Shown: positions 46,184-54,450 of the stretch, one piece after another | How the letters are laid out: every line of letters starts with the position of its first letter | Numbering within the stretch: position 1 is the first letter of the stretch | Origin: Massilia sp. IC2-278 | GTDB lineage: Bacteria; Pseudomonadota; Gammaproteobacteria; Burkholderiales; Burkholderiaceae_D | DNA: 64,000 nucleotides | Assembly: GCF_020708045.1 (NCBI RefSeq) | Contig: NZ_JAJFES010000008.1 | Location: 1-64,000, forward strand | Direction of reading: 5' to 3' | Made by a program: the position numbers and the translations under genes | Notes under the pieces: model-generated | Seen by the model: only the letters and a program-made list of their open reading frames with translations | Database searches by the model: none | What the model was told of the DNA's origin: nothing

Positions 46184-46184
<1 letters not shown>
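45417..46184 (+). CDS. livG: Branched-chain amino acid ABC transporter ATPase LivG
   Basis: A 255-residue ABC ATPase. Walker A is GPNGAGKTTFFN, the signature region LSYGDQRRLEIARALATDP, Walker B LLALDEPAAGMN and the switch His in LIEHDVKLMM. It pairs with LivF in the HAAT importer. Starts with ATG overlapping the livM stop (ATGA). Confidence 0.94.
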
Positions 46185-46906
<722 letters not shown>

Positions 46907-46944
46907 TAAAAGTCAGGCGTAGTTCCTGTAGCCACAGGTAGCGA

Positions 46945-47136
46945 CCGTAAGGTGGGCACCCCGTGCCCACGCGGAACGTCGCGTTGTGTTATCAACGTTA
47001 AAACCCGTCAGGCCGCGTGCCGCAAACGTTTCCCGGGGCATACCGCGAACCTTGCTCCAGGCCGCAAACGCTAACGCCGCGCTCTGGCGCCAACGCGGAG
47101 CAAACATCCGCGTGGGCACGGAGTGCCCACCGTACG
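46945..47136. repeat. Hairpin-ended intergenic repeat, copy 2
   Basis: The ends 46945-46974 and 47108-47136 are inverted repeats, differing at about three positions, with 133 bp between. Both contain the GTGGGCAC/GTGCCCAC hairpin core seen at 8080-8280. The element sits just after livF and fills most of the 336-bp gap before the phasin gene. The interior is not obviously related to copy 1. Confidence 0.82.
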
Positions 47137-47187
47137 ATTTCGGCAAACAACGCCGGTCGCGATCCGACTAATCAGGCTGTAAACGAC

Positions 47188-47222
47188 AACGGGGCCGGCT
47201 GACATCGTCAACCGGCCCCGTT
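47188..47222 (-). terminator. Terminator of the phasin gene
   Basis: AACGGGGCCGG and CCGGCCCCGTT form a perfect 11-bp stem with a 13-base loop, 20 bp beyond the phasin stop on the minus strand. A short T-rich stretch follows. Confidence 0.75.
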
Positions 47223-47242
47223 CTGTTACTACTGCTGAATGC

Positions 47243-47827
47243 TTACGCTGCGGCAGCCGCTGCGGTGTTGGCAGCAGCAGCCGGTGCCTTGGCAGCCACG
47301 TTCGAGTACTGCGAAATGGCGGCGTTCATGTTGCTTTCGATCGCTTCGACAGCCTGCTTGGTGGTCTTGCTGAACTGCTCGTAGCCGGCGTTGGCGTTGC
47401 TGATCGCGGTCTTGACGGCGGCAACGAAGGTTTCCGAACCGGCCGGGGCGTTCTTGCTCACTTCGTCGACCAGGGCGATGACCTTGCGGTTGGCTTCGAC
47501 GATCTGGCCTTCGGCGGCTTTCGAGAACTCGGCGCCGGTGCCGCTGGCGATCGAGGCCAGCTGGCGGCTGTAGGTGAGGGCTTTTTCGGCGTTCGGCTGG
47601 GCCTGGGCGGCGGACAGCTGGAAGAATTCCTGCGGGTCCTTGGCGGCCAGCAGCTGGCGAGCGGCGCTCGAGCTGTCCGACAGGGTGGCGCGCGCCGTGT
47701 TGATGTTCAGTTCAACCAGCTTCTCCATGCTTTCGAAGGTCTTCGAAGTCAGCGACGACATCAGGGCGAATTGCGATTCGAGGTTTGCTTTGGTGGCATT
47801 CGAGAACTGCTCTGGGATTGCAAACAT
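47243..47827 (-). CDS. Phasin (PHA granule-associated protein)
   Basis: A 194-residue phasin (PhaP-type). It begins MFAIPEQFSNATKANLESQF and is almost entirely amphipathic helix, with AARQLLAAKDPQEFFQLSAA, the phasin_2 hallmark. The C-terminal alanine- and proline-rich tail (AAKAPAAAANTAAAAAA) is typical. It coats polyhydroxyalkanoate granules, showing that the organism stores PHA. GGAG lies upstream of the ATG at 47827; the frame is open further upstream but without support. Confidence 0.92.
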   Translation of the reverse strand: MFAIPEQFSNATKANLESQFALMSSLTSKTFESMEKLVELNINTARATLSDSSSAARQLLAAKDPQEFFQLSAAQAQPNAEKALTYSRQLASIASGTGAEFSKAAEGQIVEANRKVIALVDEVSKNAPAGSETFVAAVKTAISNANAGYEQFSKTTKQAVEAIESNMNAAISQYSNVAAKAPAAAANTAAAAAA

Positions 47828-48145
47828 GGGGTTCTCCAAACAAGACGTTATAGGGTGAATGCTACTTGGAATGCTGCTTAGGAATACAAGGAACCGGTGA
47901 AGCGGGAAGCTGGCCGGTGCATCGGAAGGATTGTGCACCGCAACAGAGCGGATTTTTCCTCACTTTGGCGAGCAGGTCAAGCGTTTTTGGTGCGACGCAC
48001 CATCCCGGCCGGCTTTGTTGTGTTCTTGCATCGGATGAAATACTTCTCAACAATAAAAATGATGCCTCTGCCATCGTTCCAATCGTGCGTGAGGATTTTT
48101 CTGCTACGCAAATTTAGATGGGCAGGCATGCTAGACTTGTCTTTC
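47828..48145. other. Divergent gap between phasin and EamA genes
   Basis: A 318-bp gap holding the divergent promoters. A perfect 7-1-7 palindrome TGGTGCGACGCACCA lies at 47988-48002, about 160 bp from the phasin start, and might be a regulator site. TAGACT at 48132-48137 is a possible -10 for the EamA gene. No RNA gene or supported coding frame was seen. Confidence 0.4.
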
Positions 48146-49081
48146 ATGCCATCTCGTCCACCACCTTCCGCCGCCATGTCCCAGACGACCACACCTTCGC
48201 GCCAGGCCCAGCGCTGGCTGGCGCCGCTGCCGCTGTTCTTCGTGGTCCTGTGGAGTACCGGTTTCATCGCCGCCAAGTACGGCCTGCCGTATGCGCCGCC
48301 GCTCACCTTCCTGATCCTGCGCTGCCTGGGCGTGCTGCTGGTGCTGGTTCCCATCGTGCTGATCTGGCGCGCGCCCTGGCCGAGCGGACGCATCCTGCAC
48401 GTCGCCGTGGCCGGCCTCTTGCTGCAGGCGGGTTACCTGGGCGGCGTCTGGAGCGCGATCAAGATCGGCATGCCGGCCGGCCTGTCGGCCCTGATCGTCG
48501 GCATGCAGCCGATCCTGACCGCCGTGGCCGCGCCCCTGATCGGCGAGCAGGTGCGTCCGCGCCAGTGGCTCGGGCTGGCGCTGGGCCTGGCCGGCGTGGC
48601 GCTGGTCGTGTACGCCAAACTCGATCTGGCGCACCTGTCGGCCTTGCCGATCGTGTATTGCGTGCTGGCGCTGCTGTCGATTACCGCCGGCACCATGTAT
48701 CAGAAGCGCTATTGCCCGCAGTTCGATTTGCGTACCGGCACCGTGATCCAGTTCGGCGCGACCGTGGCGGCCCTGTTGCCGCTGGCGCTGCTGTTCGAGG
48801 AATTCGACGTGGCGCTGTCGACGGTGGAGTGGAATGTCCACTTCGTCGGCGCCTTGTTGTGGTCGGTGTTCGCGCTGTCGATCGGCGCCATCTTCCTGCT
48901 GTTCCGCCTGATCAGCCGCAGCGCCGCCACCGAAGTCACGAGCCTGCTCTACCTGACCCCGCCCACCACCGCCATCATGGCCTGGCTGCTGTTCGGCGAG
49001 GCCCTCGGCCCGCTCGGACTGGCCGGCATGGCGGTGGCCGTCGCGGGCGTCGCATTCGTCGTCAACAAGGAGAAACGATGA
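48146..49081 (+). CDS. EamA-family (DMT) exporter
   Basis: A 311-residue drug/metabolite transporter with ten membrane segments in two EamA repeats. The first contains LPLFFVVLWSTGFIAAKYGL and PLTFLILRCLGVLLVLVPIV, the second VYCVLALLSITAGTMYQKRY and TSLLYLTPPTTAIMAWLLFG. The substrate is unknown. The start is uncertain: ATG at 48146 follows a possible -10 closely, while ATG at 48176 would be ten residues shorter. The stop overlaps the nitroreductase start (ATGA), so the two form an operon. Confidence 0.88.
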   Translation: MPSRPPPSAAMSQTTTPSRQAQRWLAPLPLFFVVLWSTGFIAAKYGLPYAPPLTFLILRCLGVLLVLVPIVLIWRAPWPSGRILHVAVAGLLLQAGYLGGVWSAIKIGMPAGLSALIVGMQPILTAVAAPLIGEQVRPRQWLGLALGLAGVALVVYAKLDLAHLSALPIVYCVLALLSITAGTMYQKRYCPQFDLRTGTVIQFGATVAALLPLALLFEEFDVALSTVEWNVHFVGALLWSVFALSIGAIFLLFRLISRSAATEVTSLLYLTPPTTAIMAWLLFGEALGPLGLAGMAVAVAGVAFVVNKEKR

Positions 49082-49773
49082 TTTCCAACCCACAGCAAGA
49101 AGCGGTCGACGCCGCCATCACCTCGCGCCGTTCGATCCGCGCCTTCCTCGACAAGCCGGTGGCGCGCGAAGACCTGGAACGGATCCTGGAAGTGGCGGCA
49201 CGCGCGCCTTCCGGCACGAATACCCAGCCCTGGAAGGTGTACGTGCTGACCGGCCAGGCGCGCCAGGACTTGTCCGATGCCATCCTGGCCGTGCACACCG
49301 ACCCCGAACAATCGCGCCAGCACACCGAGGAATATGCCTACTACCCGCGCGAGTGGGTCTCGCCCTTCATCGACCGCCGGCGCAAGGTGGGCTGGGACCT
49401 GTACAGCCTGCTGGGACTGACGCGCGACAACAAGGCCGGCATGGCGGCCCAGCATGCGCGCAACTTCGCCTTCTTCGACGCGCCAGTCGGCCTGATCTTT
49501 ACCATCGACCGCATCATGGAGCAGGGCTCCTGGCTCGACTACGGCATGTTCCTGCAAAACATCATGGTGGCGGCGCGCGGGCGCGGGCTCGATACCTGCC
49601 CGCAGGCCGCGTTTACCCAGTACCACCGCATCATTGCCGGGCAACTGCAATTGCCGGCGAACGAGACCGTGGTCTGCGGCATGGCGCTGGGCTGGGCCGA
49701 CCCGGGCAAGATTGAAAATTCGCTCATCACTGAGCGAGAACCGCTGGCCGGCTTCGTTCGTTTCGTCGAATAA
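49078..49773 (+). CDS. Nitroreductase-family flavoprotein
   Basis: A 231-residue nitroreductase. It has the FMN-binding start AITSRRSIRAFLDKPVARED, ARAPSGTNTQPWKVYVLTG and the C-terminal ETVVCGMALGWADPGKIENS. These proteins reduce nitro compounds, quinones or enones using NAD(P)H. It is translationally coupled to the upstream EamA exporter, suggesting that the two handle the same toxic compound; inference only. Confidence 0.9.
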   Translation: MISNPQQEAVDAAITSRRSIRAFLDKPVAREDLERILEVAARAPSGTNTQPWKVYVLTGQARQDLSDAILAVHTDPEQSRQHTEEYAYYPREWVSPFIDRRRKVGWDLYSLLGLTRDNKAGMAAQHARNFAFFDAPVGLIFTIDRIMEQGSWLDYGMFLQNIMVAARGRGLDTCPQAAFTQYHRIIAGQLQLPANETVVCGMALGWADPGKIENSLITEREPLAGFVRFVE

Positions 49774-49943
49774 ACTACAACCCCTGTAAATACTTGAATT
49801 AAAAGGCAGTTTTGTTCACTGTGCGTGCGCCATTTAGCATTGAAGTGCGGCAAAATGGTGACGAAATCGTGAATTCTGCTTGTGCCTGCGGCTGAGCGGA
49901 CTACACTTAGCTCATGACTCATCAGTTCGGCACGCGGTTCGGT

Positions 49944-50101
49944 AAGTACTCGACCGGAAATAAATGTGAATTTTGGCAAACAGAACCGGAGGCGGTGCAA
50001 GGCGGCGAGTGCGCCGCAGTGCGAGCACTGCAAGCGCGAGCCAACGCAGCAACGCGCCGGTTATGGCAGCCAAAAACACATTTATTTCTGGGTGAGTACT
50101 T
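49944..50101. repeat. 158-nt imperfect palindromic element upstream of pbpG
   Basis: Matched arms are AAGTACTC with GAGTACTT, AAATAAATGTG with CACATTTATTT, and TTTTGG with CCAAAA, giving imperfect terminal inverted repeats of about 33 nt. Inside is a GC-rich core with its own hairpin (GCAGTGC and GCACTGC, 50016-50031). The AT-rich ends and GC-rich centre differ from the neighbouring sequence. A 67-codon frame (49914-50117) runs across it but lacks a ribosome binding site. It fits a MITE-like insertion or a structured leader RNA, and occupies the gap before pbpG. Confidence 0.7.
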
Positions 50102-50119
50102 TAGGTTAAAGGGGTAGAA

Positions 50120-51307
50120 ATGATCAAGCTTGCATTGGCGATGCTCGTGTCGCTGTTCCTGGTGGTGGAGCCGGTCTCCGCAGCAGGAGCGGGTGCGGGA
50201 GCGCAAGCCCAAAAGCAGGCCAGTTCGGCCAAGCAGAAGCGCCAGGCCGCCAAGAAACCGGTCAAGAAAAAAGCCGCCGCCAAGCCCAAGCGCGCCCGCA
50301 AGGAAGCGGTGGTGGCCGACAACAAGCGCGGGCGCCTGGTGCGCCGCGTCGAGGTAGTGAACGGCAAGCGCCGCGTGACCTACCAGGGCGTACGCAAGGC
50401 GACCCCGGCCGTGGCTGCGATGCGCACCGCTGGCGACATTGCCGGCTTGCACAAGACCGACGACCCGCTGTCGCTGCGCTCGAACGTGGCCTTCGTGCTC
50501 GACCAGAACAGTTCCGAGGTGCTGTTCGAAAAGAACGCGAACGTGGCGCTGCCGATCGCCTCGATCACCAAGCTGATGACCGGCCTGGTCGTGGTCGAAG
50601 CCGGCCAGGACCTGAACGAAACCCTGACCGTCACCAACGCCGACGTCGACCGCCTGAAGTACAGCAGCTCGCGCCTGCCCGTCGGCGCGCGCATGACCCG
50701 CAACAACCTGCTGCACATTGCCCTGATGAGTTCCGAGAACCGCGCCGCGTCTGCGCTGGGGCGTAACTATCCGGGCGGCATCGAGGCCTTTGTCGCGGCG
50801 ATGAATGCCAAGGCAAAAGAGCTGGGCATGAACGACACGCGCTACGTCGATTCCAGCGGCCTGTCGAGCCAGAACGTATCGAGCGCGCGCGACCTGGCCA
50901 AGCTGGTGGCCTTTGCCCACCAGAAGCCGCTGCTGCGCCAGTATTCGACCGACCCGAACTGGGTGGTGGAGGCGAGCGGCCGGCCGATGCGCTACTCGAA
51001 CACGAATTACCTGGTGGCGCTGCCGGACTGGAACATCGGCCTGCAAAAGACCGGCTTCATCAACGAAGCGGGGCGCTGCCTGGTGATGCAGGCCATGATC
51101 CAGGGCCGCAACGTGATCATGGTGTTCCTGGATTCGAAGGGCAAGATGTCGCGTACCGCCGACGCCGGCCGTATGCGCCGCTGGCTGGAAGCGCTGACGC
51201 CGGACAGCATCGTGCCGGCCGTGCATGCCGCTGCGCCAGCGGCGAACAGCGCAGTGAATACCTCGTTTTCGACGGTGACTGCAGCGACCGTGCTGCAAAA
51301 GCGCTGA
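50120..51307 (+). CDS. pbpG: D-alanyl-D-alanine endopeptidase (PBP7/8, PbpG-like)
   Basis: A 395-residue periplasmic low-molecular-weight PBP. A signal peptide ends near VSAAG, then a very basic, alanine- and lysine-rich linker (about 28-70) precedes the transpeptidase-like domain. Motifs: SITK (S148, K151), SEN (205-207) and KTG (310-312). It cleaves D-Ala crosslinks in peptidoglycan. The basic linker could bind the cell wall and is longer than in E. coli PbpG. AAGGGG precedes the ATG, right after the palindromic element. Confidence 0.88.
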   Translation: MIKLALAMLVSLFLVVEPVSAAGAGAGAQAQKQASSAKQKRQAAKKPVKKKAAAKPKRARKEAVVADNKRGRLVRRVEVVNGKRRVTYQGVRKATPAVAAMRTAGDIAGLHKTDDPLSLRSNVAFVLDQNSSEVLFEKNANVALPIASITKLMTGLVVVEAGQDLNETLTVTNADVDRLKYSSSRLPVGARMTRNNLLHIALMSSENRAASALGRNYPGGIEAFVAAMNAKAKELGMNDTRYVDSSGLSSQNVSSARDLAKLVAFAHQKPLLRQYSTDPNWVVEASGRPMRYSNTNYLVALPDWNIGLQKTGFINEAGRCLVMQAMIQGRNVIMVFLDSKGKMSRTADAGRMRRWLEALTPDSIVPAVHAAAPAANSAVNTSFSTVTAATVLQKR

Positions 51308-51324
51308 TTCAGAAAGCAGCGCTT
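51299..51324 (+). terminator. Terminator at the end of pbpG
   Basis: AAGCGCTG pairs with CAGCGCTT across a ten-base loop, then CCTTGTTT. The left arm includes the last codons of pbpG. Confidence 0.6.
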
Positions 51325-51337
51325 CCTTGTTTGACGC

Positions 51338-52123
51338 TCAGGCTGCCGAAGCCGGACGGAATCCCAAAGTAGCGGAAATCTGCCCGGCAGTCTGCACCAG
51401 GTCGTCGAGCCAGTCTTCCTGCAAGCGGTCGGCCGGCGCCGAGATCGACAAGCCGGCCACCAGCTTGCCGCCATCGTCGTAGATGCCGGCGGCCATGCAG
51501 CGCACGCCCAGTTCCAGCTCCTCGTTGTCGCGCGCATAGCCGCGTGCGCGCACCAGGCCCAGCTCGCGCTCGAGCTTGGAGAGATCGGTGATCGAATTCT
51601 TGTTGTGCCCGGCCAGCCCGGTGCGGGTGGCATAGGCGCGGATGGCTTTCGCTTCGTCCACCGACAGGAAGAGCTTGCCGGTGGAGGTCAGGTGCAGCGG
51701 GCCGCGTCCGCCGATCGCGCGCACTACCTGCATGCCCGAGCGCTCGGAAAACGCGCGGTCGATGTAGACGATCTCGTCGCCCTGGCGCACCGACAAATTC
51801 ACGGTCTGCTGGGTCTTCTTGTGCAGGGCGCGCATGAAGTCGAGCGCCGCTTCGCGTACCGAGAGCCGGCTTTTCACCACATTGCCCAGTTCCAGCAGGC
51901 GCATGCCGAGGCGGTAGGTGCCCGGCTCGACGCGGTCGACGAAACGCGTGACCACCATGTCGTTCAGGATGCGGTGCGCGGTCGACGGATGCAGGCCCGA
52001 GACCTTCGAGAGTTCCTTCAGGCTGACAGGGTCCGGATAGGTGGCCAGGGCGTCGAGCAGCGCGACCATGCGTTCAATCACCTGGATCGAGGTCTTGGCT
52101 GGTTCAAGGGTGTCGATTTTCAT
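51338..52123 (-). CDS. IclR-family transcriptional regulator
   Basis: A 261-residue IclR regulator. The winged helix (about 10-75) contains SLKELSKVSGLHPSTAHRIL; the C-terminal effector domain contains LTSTGKLFLSVDEAKAIRAY and ELELGVRCMAAGIYDDGGK. Family members control aromatic, acetate or sugar catabolism, but no catabolic target adjoins it. It is divergent from dgkA across a 123-bp gap. Confidence 0.9.
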   Translation of the reverse strand: MKIDTLEPAKTSIQVIERMVALLDALATYPDPVSLKELSKVSGLHPSTAHRILNDMVVTRFVDRVEPGTYRLGMRLLELGNVVKSRLSVREAALDFMRALHKKTQQTVNLSVRQGDEIVYIDRAFSERSGMQVVRAIGGRGPLHLTSTGKLFLSVDEAKAIRAYATRTGLAGHNKNSITDLSKLERELGLVRARGYARDNEELELGVRCMAAGIYDDGGKLVAGLSISAPADRLQEDWLDDLVQTAGQISATLGFRPASAA

Positions 52124-52246
52124 GATGTGGTTGGTGCAGTGCAGTATCGTTCCACTTTATACCATAATGCGAAAAACAGCGATGGATTCGCTAGTGTCCA
52201 GCGTCTAATGCATAATGACAGTTCTGCATGTTTAGCCGGAAATAAA

Positions 52247-52633
52247 ATGGAAGAGCCAGTCAGCGAATTCAAGAGCAAGAGCGGCTTCAGGCGCATCGTC
52301 AACGCCTCCAACTATTCGATCCAGGGCTTGATGACGGCCTGGCGCATCGAGCACGCCTTCCGCCAGGAAGTGCTGGTGTTCGTACTCGGCGTGATCTTCG
52401 CCTTCGTGCTGCCGGTGTCGGGCTTCCAGAAGCTGGTGCTGATCGGCGTGCTGCTGCTGGTGCTGATAGTCGAACTCATCAACTCAGCCTTCGAAGCCGT
52501 GGTCGACCGCATCTCCCTCGAGCGCCATCCCTTGTCGAAGAACGCCAAGGACTTCGGCAGCGCAGCCGTCGGCCTGACGGTGGTCCTGGCGGCGATCACC
52601 TGGGCGACGATTCTTTATAACCGGTTTGGGTGA
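52247..52633 (+). CDS. dgkA: Diacylglycerol kinase
   Basis: A 128-residue integral-membrane DgkA with three helices. ELINSAFEAVVDRISLERHP contains the catalytic and metal-binding glutamates of the family; HPLSKNAKDFGSAAVGLTVV follows. It recycles diacylglycerol to phosphatidate, for example after membrane-derived oligosaccharide synthesis. The ATG at 52247 is used; an ATG at 52208 is a longer alternative. Confidence 0.9.
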   Translation: MEEPVSEFKSKSGFRRIVNASNYSIQGLMTAWRIEHAFRQEVLVFVLGVIFAFVLPVSGFQKLVLIGVLLLVLIVELINSAFEAVVDRISLERHPLSKNAKDFGSAAVGLTVVLAAITWATILYNRFG

Positions 52634-52734
52634 TAACTCGACAAGCTTATATAAAATGCTCCACAATAGGCACGATGTCTTTCGGCGGCGTCATGGTGGC
52701 GCCGTCTCAACACTGTCCTGACACGGAGATGAAC

Positions 52735-53373
52735 ATGAGCTTACGCCTCGGCGACACCGCACCTGACTTTGAACAAGATTCCAGCATCGGCCGCATCCGC
52801 TTCCACGAGTGGGCAGGCGACTCCTGGGTGGTGCTGTTCTCGCACCCTGCCGACTTCACCCCGGTCTGCACCACCGAATTGGGCCTGACCGCCAAGCTGA
52901 AGCCGGAGTTCGACAAGCGCAACGTGAAGGCCATCGCGCTGTCGGTTGACGCTGCTGAACAGCACAAGAGCTGGATCAAGGACATCGAGGAAACCCAGCA
53001 GACCGTGGTCGGTTTCCCGATCATCGCCGATGCCGACAAATCGGTCTCCGCGCTGTATGACATGATCCACCCAGAACAATCGGCCACTGCCACCGTGCGC
53101 TCGCTGTTCGTCATCGACCCGAACAAGAAAGTGCGCCTGACCATCACCTACCCGATGAGCACCGGCCGCAACTTCGACGAAGTCCTGCGTGTGATCGACG
53201 CCCTGCAGCTGACCGACGGCTACACCGTGGCCACGCCGGGCAACTGGAAGGACGGCGACGACGTAATCATTCCGCTGACGGTGCAAGATCCGGCTGTGCT
53301 GGCGGAAAAATATCCGAAGGGCTTTACGTCGCCGAAGCCGTACCTGCGGTTGACGCCGCAGCCGAACAAGTAA
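52735..53373 (+). CDS. Peroxiredoxin, 1-Cys Prx6-like
   Basis: A 212-residue peroxiredoxin. The peroxidatic site HPADFTPVCTTELG has C45, and RSLFVIDPNKKVRLTITYPM and DGYTVATPGNWKDGDDVII are Prx6-type. There is no second conserved resolving cysteine, so it probably uses an external thiol. It detoxifies H2O2 and organic hydroperoxides. The ATG at 52735 is favoured because GGAG lies six bases upstream of it but directly abuts the alternative ATG at 52729. Confidence 0.93.
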   Translation: MSLRLGDTAPDFEQDSSIGRIRFHEWAGDSWVVLFSHPADFTPVCTTELGLTAKLKPEFDKRNVKAIALSVDAAEQHKSWIKDIEETQQTVVGFPIIADADKSVSALYDMIHPEQSATATVRSLFVIDPNKKVRLTITYPMSTGRNFDEVLRVIDALQLTDGYTVATPGNWKDGDDVIIPLTVQDPAVLAEKYPKGFTSPKPYLRLTPQPNK

Positions 53374-53390
53374 TTTCGTCAGCGTCCGCG

Positions 53391-53422
53391 CCCTCCGATT
53401 AACCCAAACACTGGTCGGAGGG
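53391..53422 (+). terminator. Hairpin after the peroxiredoxin gene
   Basis: CCCTCCGA and TCGGAGGG form a perfect 8-bp stem with a 16-base loop, 17 bp past the stop. No T-run. Confidence 0.5.
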
Positions 53423-53423
53423 A

Positions 53424-53561
53424 GTAGGGTGGACTCCCGAGTCCACGCGGTGCTCCAGTAATGTGTCGATATGCATCCCGGTAGGGGAACGTACACGGCG
53501 TCCCGGTTGGGCCGCATGGAATAATTCGATGAGACAGCGTGGGCACAGGTGCCCACCCTAC
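53424..53561. repeat. Hairpin-ended intergenic repeat, copy 3 (divergent)
   Basis: The ends 53424-53450 and 53537-53561 are inverted repeats; the right one has the GTGGGCAC/GTGCCCAC core, and the left one a variant GTGGACTC/GAGTCCAC that preserves the hairpin by compensatory change. Both end in GTAGGG or its complement. Spacer 86 bp. It lies between the peroxiredoxin and TSUP genes and fills most of that 303-bp gap. Confidence 0.75.
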
Positions 53562-53676
53562 AAATTCAACGTCCTGCCTTGCCCCTAAACTCAGCCTCCG
53601 CATAAGCAAATAAGGAAGCTGTCGTTTGTCCCACGGCTGACCCGGCTTACTCTTGGATTCACCTGAGGGACCATGC

Positions 53677-54450
53677 ATGTTAATCACCTATATCACCGCC
53701 GGCTTCGCGGTCGGCCTGCTGGTGGGCATGACGGGCGTCGGCGGCGGTTCGCTGATGACGCCGCTGCTCACGCTGCTGTTCGGCGTCTCGCCCACCGTTG
53801 CCGTGGGCACCGACCTGGCCTTTGCCTCGATCACGAAGGGCGCCGGCACCATCACCCACCGCTTCAACAACACTGTCGACTGGACCATCGTGCGCCGCCT
53901 GTGCCTGGGTGCGCTGCCGGCGGCGCTGGTGTCGACGCTGGCGCTGCGCCACTTCGGCGCGCTCGACGCCCACATCGGCCAGGTGATCCGCTACTCGATC
54001 GCCGGCTCGGTGATGCTGACGGTGGTGGCGCTGCTGCTGCGCCGGCGCATGATCGCCTGGATGACGGCCCACCCCGAACGCCAGCTGCAAGGCAGGAGCC
54101 TGACCGTCGCCACCGTCGTCTCCGGCGCCATCCTCGGCGTGCTGGTCACGGTGTCCTCGATCGGCGCCGGCGCCATCGGCGCGACGCTGCTGGTGCTGCT
54201 GTATCCGAAGCTGACGCCGGCCGAGGTGGCCGGCACCGACATCGCCTACGCCGTGCCGCTGACGGCGATTGCCGCGGCCGGCCACTGGTGGCTGGGCTCG
54301 ATCGACTGGATGCTGCTGCTGACCCTGCTGGTCGGCTCGCTGCCCGGCATCACCCTTGGTTCCATGCTGGCGCGCAAGGTGTCGGAACGTTTCCTGCGCG
54401 CGCTGCTGGCGGTCACGCTGACCGGCGTCGCGGCCAAGCTGGTCTACTGA
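53677..54450 (+). CDS. TSUP-family (TauE/SafE) permease
   Basis: A 257-residue permease with about eight membrane segments. The family motifs are GLLVGMTGVGGGSLMTPLL at the N terminus and SIGAGAIGATLLVLLYPKLT in the middle repeat. TSUP proteins transport sulfite, sulfoacetate or other organosulfur anions; the substrate is not clear. The stop is immediately adjacent, with no gap, to the stop of the convergent MBOAT gene. Confidence 0.88.
   Translation: MLITYITAGFAVGLLVGMTGVGGGSLMTPLLTLLFGVSPTVAVGTDLAFASITKGAGTITHRFNNTVDWTIVRRLCLGALPAALVSTLALRHFGALDAHIGQVIRYSIAGSVMLTVVALLLRRRMIAWMTAHPERQLQGRSLTVATVVSGAILGVLVTVSSIGAGAIGATLLVLLYPKLTPAEVAGTDIAYAVPLTAIAAAGHWWLGSIDWMLLLTLLVGSLPGITLGSMLARKVSERFLRALLAVTLTGVAAKLVY

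Noticed and set aside
49914..50117. A 67-codon rightward frame before pbpG
   Set aside because: It just spans the palindromic element, has no ribosome binding site and has no recognisable family; kept only as part of the repeat entry.
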